Origin: Shimia sp047124445
GTDB lineage: Bacteria > Pseudomonadota > Alphaproteobacteria > Rhodobacterales > Rhodobacteraceae
Assembly (NCBI RefSeq): GCF_047124445.1
Contig: NZ_CP138921.1
Location: 4,154,001 to 4,218,000, forward strand
Length of the DNA: 64,000 bases
Direction: 5' to 3'
Below the pieces are notes generated by a model. That model ran no database searches. It was not told where the DNA came from and saw only the letters and a list, made by a program, of their open reading frames with translations. Below, one piece after another: positions 60,779 to 64,000 of this stretch. The stretch's first letter is position 1; the number at the start of each line of letters is the position of its first letter. Both the position numbers and the translations under genes were made by a program.

Positions 60779-62311
60779 ATGGCAGGTGATGTGCCCATCA
60801 TAGCGGCGACCCGACCCGTCAAAGTGGAGCTGGAAGAAGGCAAAACCTATTTCTGGTGCAGTTGCGGGAAATCCAAAAATCAGCCGTTTTGTGACGGCAG
60901 CCACGCGGGAACAGAGATGAAACCGCAGAAATTCACCGCCGAGAAGAGCGGTGATGCCTTTCTGTGCCAATGTAAGGCCAGCGCCAACGCGCCGTTTTGC
61001 GACGGGGCACATACCCGCATGGGCGAGGCCAAGGCCGGCGACCCTGCGCCGAAACCGCAATCGGATGTGCCACAGGCCGTGGCCACGCCAGAAGAACCCA
61101 CCGTTGCGCGCATTCACGAACTGGCGCGTGATGGGCTGAGCAAGCTGGGCCATCACGGTGAGATGGGCTCCATGGGGGTGCCGCGCAAAGACCTGCCGCA
61201 GTGGGATGACATTCAGATCCTGCCCGCCCAAGTGGCGCGCAAGCCTCTGTTGGATGACGCACCGGTGGACACGTCTGTGGTGATTGGTCCGCGTGCGGCC
61301 AAACCGTTGCAGTTGGACATTCCGCTGTTTGTCTCTGACATGAGCTACGGCGCGCTGTCCGAGGAGGCCAAAACCGCGCTGGCGCGCGGCGCGGAATTGG
61401 CTGGCACCGGAATTTGCTCCGGCGAAGGGGGCATGCTGCCCGAGGAGCAGGCGGAGAACTCGCGTTATTTCTATGAGCTGGCCTCGGCGCAGTTTGGTTG
61501 GAAGCCGGAACTGGTGGAGCGCGTGCAGGCGTTTCACTTCAAAGGTGGGCAGGGGGCCAAGACCGGCACTGGCGGGCATTTGCCCGGCGAAAAGGTGCAA
61601 GGCAAAATTGCCGAAGTGCGTGGCTTGGAGCCAGGCCAAAGCGCCGTGTCGCCGTCCACCTTCCCGGAGCTGCGCACGCCGCAGGACTTTGCGCGGATTG
61701 CCGACGAAGTGCGCGAACGCTCTGGCGGCATTCCGATCGGCTTCAAGCTCTCGGCCAACCATATCGAGGCGGACATCGATTTCGCGCTGGAAGCAGGTGC
61801 GGATTACATCATCCTTGATGGCCGTGGCGGGGGCACGGGGGCCGCGCCTTTGATCTTCCGGGATCACATTTCGGTGCCCACGATTCCGGCTCTAGCGCGG
61901 GCGCGGCGCCATCTGGACGCCAAAACCGGCGGCGAGGTCTCACTTGTGATCACGGGCGGTCTACGGGTGGCCGAAGACTTCGTGAAAGCAATGGCGCTGG
62001 GCGCGGACGCAGTCGCTGTGTCCAATTCCGCCATGCAGGCGGTCGGCTGCATCGCGGCGCGTATGTGCAACTCCAACAACTGCCCGGTGGGCATTGCCAC
62101 GCAAAAGCCGGAGCTGCGCAAGAAGCTGGATGTGCAGATCGGCGCCGAAAAACTCGCGCGCTACTTTGGCGCCAGCGTTGAGTTGATGCAGGTGCTGGCA
62201 CGCGCCTGTGGACACAGCAGCCTGTCGGATCTGAACGCCGATGACATCACCACCTGGAAGCGTGAGATGGCCGACTTGAGCGGCGTGCGCTTTGCTGGTG
62301 TTGGCGGCTAA
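60779..62311 (+). CDS. CDGSH iron-sulfur / glutamate synthase-domain fusion
   Basis: A 510-residue cytoplasmic protein. The N terminus has two CDGSH-type 2Fe-2S motifs: C27, C29, C38, H42 (ending CDGSH) and C63, C65, C74, H78 (ending CDGAH). After a linker (about 80-120) comes a glutamate-synthase FMN domain: SDMSYGALSEEAK, GTGICSGEGGML, GGQGAKTGTGGHLPG, LDGRGGGTGAAP, and the 3Fe-4S Cys motif CIAARMCNSNNC (about 424-435). The glutaminase domain of GltB is absent. It may use ammonia or another amine, or act on a different substrate. The CDGSH part could relay electrons to the FMN/3Fe-4S core. Confidence 0.88.
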   Translation: MAGDVPIIAATRPVKVELEEGKTYFWCSCGKSKNQPFCDGSHAGTEMKPQKFTAEKSGDAFLCQCKASANAPFCDGAHTRMGEAKAGDPAPKPQSDVPQAVATPEEPTVARIHELARDGLSKLGHHGEMGSMGVPRKDLPQWDDIQILPAQVARKPLLDDAPVDTSVVIGPRAAKPLQLDIPLFVSDMSYGALSEEAKTALARGAELAGTGICSGEGGMLPEEQAENSRYFYELASAQFGWKPELVERVQAFHFKGGQGAKTGTGGHLPGEKVQGKIAEVRGLEPGQSAVSPSTFPELRTPQDFARIADEVRERSGGIPIGFKLSANHIEADIDFALEAGADYIILDGRGGGTGAAPLIFRDHISVPTIPALARARRHLDAKTGGEVSLVITGGLRVAEDFVKAMALGADAVAVSNSAMQAVGCIAARMCNSNNCPVGIATQKPELRKKLDVQIGAEKLARYFGASVELMQVLARACGHSSLSDLNADDITTWKREMADLSGVRFAGVGG

Positions 62312-62413
62312 ATCTCTCGGGCGGCTCCGCGTTTCACGCGGGGCCGCTTCAACCACTTGCAATGGCTGGGCTGCTTGCCTACCCATAGGTCATCTTATTG
62401 TGGAGACCTGCCA

Positions 62414-62800
62414 ATGCCTTACACCTTGCCGATCCGCGTCTACTACGAAGACACTGACATGGCGGGCATTGTTTACTATGCCAACTATCTCAAATTCATC
62501 GAGCGCGGCCGCAGCGAATGGGTGCGCGAGATTGGCATGGATCAGTTGGAAATGAAAGCCGAGGGCATCGTTTTTGCCGTGCGTCGGGTGGAATGCGACT
62601 ATCTCGGCAGCGCCGTGCTGGATGATCTTCTGACGGTCGAAACCGAAGTGGCCAATGTCACCGCTGCGCGGTTGGTGATGGAACAGCGGGTGAAACGCGG
62701 TGACGAGGTGCTGTTTCACGCCATGGTCACGGTTGTGTGTATGAACGAAGCGGGCCAACCGGTGCGTTTACCGGCAAATATCCGCCAAATGGTGCATTAA
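62414..62800 (+). CDS. ybgC: Tol-Pal associated acyl-CoA thioesterase
   Basis: A 128-residue hotdog-fold thioesterase. The catalytic Asp lies in YYEDTDMAGIVYYANYLKF, the YbgC/4-hydroxybenzoyl-CoA thioesterase signature. It is commonly the first gene of the tol-pal cluster, as here. The ATG at 62414 has GGAGA upstream; an earlier ATG at 62357 lacks a site. Confidence 0.92.
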   Translation: MPYTLPIRVYYEDTDMAGIVYYANYLKFIERGRSEWVREIGMDQLEMKAEGIVFAVRRVECDYLGSAVLDDLLTVETEVANVTAARLVMEQRVKRGDEVLFHAMVTVVCMNEAGQPVRLPANIRQMVH

Positions 62801-62824
62801 AGCGGGCAAATTCCCGCGAGCGAC

Positions 62825-62838
62825 GCCAATTTATTGGC
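62825..62838 (+). promoter_or_regulatory. Small hairpin between ybgC and tolQ
   Basis: GCCAAT and ATTGGC flank two bases, followed by TTT; a second small stem (GCGGG/CCCGC) lies 62802-62817. It may partially end the ybgC transcript; weak evidence. Confidence 0.3.
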
Positions 62839-62912
62839 TTTCCCCGTAGAAACCCGTTACGTTTGCTTTCAAACAAGGCCCCGATAGAGGGCCACAGAGC
62901 AGAGCAGGCTAT

Positions 62913-63590
62913 ATGGAACACGCAGCAGTCGATTTCTCGATGTGGGCGCTTTTTGCGCGCGCCACTCTAACCGTAAAACTGGTGATGGTGATGCTGATCG
63001 TGGCATCCTTCTGGTCTTGGTCGGTGATTGTCCAAAAACACATCATGTACCGCAAGGCGCGCCGCGAAGGTGCGCGGTTTGATCGGGCCTTCTGGTCTGG
63101 CGAGCCGCTGGATCAACTGTTTGAGGAACTGGGGCCAGAGCCCAAGGGGCGCTCAGAACGGGTGTTTGCCGCTGGCATGGTGGAGTGGCAACGCAGTCAT
63201 CGTCAGGATGGCGGGCTGATCGCCAATGCCACCAGCCGGATCGACCGGTCGATGGATGTGGCGATTGCCAAAGAAGCGGATGAGCTGCAACACGGCCTGC
63301 CGATCCTCGCCACCGTAGGCTCGACTGCGCCGTTTGTGGGTCTGTTCGGTACTGTCTGGGGCATCATGAACGCCTTTATCGAGATTGCCGCGCAGCAGAA
63401 CACCAACCTCGCGGTTGTGGCGCCGGGCATTGCAGAGGCTCTGTTGGCTACCGGTCTTGGTCTCTTGGCGGCGATCCCCGCGGTGATCTTCTACAACAAA
63501 CTGAGTGCAGACAGCGACCGTATCGTCTCGGGCTATGAGGCTTTTGCAGACGAGTTTGCCACCATCCTCAGCCGCCAGTTGGACGCCTGA
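62913..63590 (+). CDS. tolQ: TolQ, Tol-Pal proton-channel subunit
   Basis: A 225-residue inner-membrane protein with three helices. The first is at VKLVMVMLIVASFWSWSVIV; the later pair includes LATVGSTAPFVGLFGTVWGIMNAF and ALLATGLGLLAAIPAVIFYN, both typical of TolQ/ExbB. With TolR it forms the proton-driven motor for outer-membrane constriction at division. It is followed three bases later by tolR. Confidence 0.95.
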   Translation: MEHAAVDFSMWALFARATLTVKLVMVMLIVASFWSWSVIVQKHIMYRKARREGARFDRAFWSGEPLDQLFEELGPEPKGRSERVFAAGMVEWQRSHRQDGGLIANATSRIDRSMDVAIAKEADELQHGLPILATVGSTAPFVGLFGTVWGIMNAFIEIAAQQNTNLAVVAPGIAEALLATGLGLLAAIPAVIFYNKLSADSDRIVSGYEAFADEFATILSRQLDA

Positions 63591-63593
63591 GCC

Positions 63594-64000
63594 ATGGGCG
63601 CGGGTGTCATGAAATCTGGCGGAGGGGGCGGCAAACGTCGCCGCCGCAACCGCCGCAGCAGCCAGCCGATGAGCGAGATCAACGTCACGCCCTTTGTGGA
63701 TGTGATGCTGGTGTTGCTCATCATCTTTATGGTCGCCGCGCCGCTTTTGACGGTGGGCGTGCCGGTAGAGCTTCCCAAAACCGCGGCCAATCCGTTGCCG
63801 GGCGAACAGGAAGAGCCGCTGACCATCACGATTGATGCCAATCTGGGCATCACCATCATGACCACGCCGGTGGCTGCCGAAGACCTGATCCCGAAACTGC
63901 GTGCCGTGGCGGCAGAGCGCGAGTCCGACCGTGTGTACCTGCGTGCGGACGGTGCCATTCCTTATGAGGCTGTGGTGCAGGTCATGGGCGCGCTTAACGC
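63594..64000 (+). CDS. tolR: TolR, Tol-Pal motor subunit (3' end outside window)
   Basis: The first 135 codons of an ExbD/TolR protein, open at the window end. A basic, Gly-rich N terminus (KRRRRNRRSSQPMSEINVTPFVD) leads to one membrane helix with the proton-carrying Asp in FVDVMLVLLIIFMVAAPLL, then a periplasmic domain. Start ATG 63594; an in-frame ATG lies 15 bases later. Confidence 0.95.
   Translation, partial: MGAGVMKSGGGGGKRRRRNRRSSQPMSEINVTPFVDVMLVLLIIFMVAAPLLTVGVPVELPKTAANPLPGEQEEPLTITIDANLGITIMTTPVAAEDLIPKLRAVAAERESDRVYLRADGAIPYEAVVQVMGALN

Overview
This 64 kb window comes from a GC-rich alphaproteobacterium, most likely a marine Rhodobacterales (Roseobacter-type) species. The evidence is the Paracoccus-like gene order nosC-R-Z-D-F-Y-L-X, a secreted RTX protein with a Hint domain, Agl-type sugar transport genes, FnrL/Nnr-like boxes, and dense short operons with many 1-4 nt stop/start overlaps. 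No rRNA, tRNA, transposase or CRISPR array was seen.

Layout. 1-2.2 kb: a cytochrome P450 (cut by the window edge) divergent from a Crp/Fnr regulator, with an FNR-type box between them. 2.4-8.2 kb: a BMP-type nucleoside/purine ABC transporter and a cytosine-deaminase-like amidohydrolase. 8.2-9.9 kb: a PfkB sugar kinase and a GntR/FCD regulator. 10.0-18.7 kb (minus): eight tightly packed genes encoding a Ser/Thr kinase, an FHA protein, a PP2C phosphatase, three P-loop GTPases (one dynamin-like), a possible roadblock-like protein and an unknown protein. This is the best candidate for an undescribed system. 19.2-24.5 kb: an AsmA-like protein, a small secreted protein, an MFS transporter and a LuxR-type regulator. 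24.5-25.3 kb: a noncoding stretch with hairpins. 25.4-32.7 kb: a LacI-controlled Agl-type ABC transporter with a GH63-like hydrolase, bracketed by two inverted copies of a 40 bp element. 32.8-35.9 kb: the RTX/Hint protein (minus).

36.2-45.2 kb: a complete nitrous oxide reductase operon behind a near-perfect FNR box, ending in a strong terminator. It is followed by a globin-coupled chemoreceptor and nnrS. 48.3-55.9 kb (minus): a LysR regulator and a catabolic operon (hydantoinase A/B, FAD oxidoreductase, HpcH/HpaI aldolase, uronate-dehydrogenase-like SDR). 56.0-60.0 kb: glycerate 2-kinase, SDR, D-lyxose isomerase and PfkB kinase; two of these genes carry the same LacI-type operator. 60-62.3 kb: an unknown protein and a CDGSH/glutamate-synthase fusion. 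62.4-64 kb: the start of the tol-pal cluster (ybgC, tolQ, partial tolR).

Themes. The cell can use N2O as a respiratory electron acceptor. The Crp/Fnr regulator at 1.5 kb keeps the E..SR recognition residues that read TTGAT-type half sites, so it could act on its own promoter and on the nos promoter. Much of the rest is carbohydrate, nucleoside and hydantoin scavenging, which fits a marine heterotroph. All statements come from reading the sequence and from remembered family features; no database search was run.
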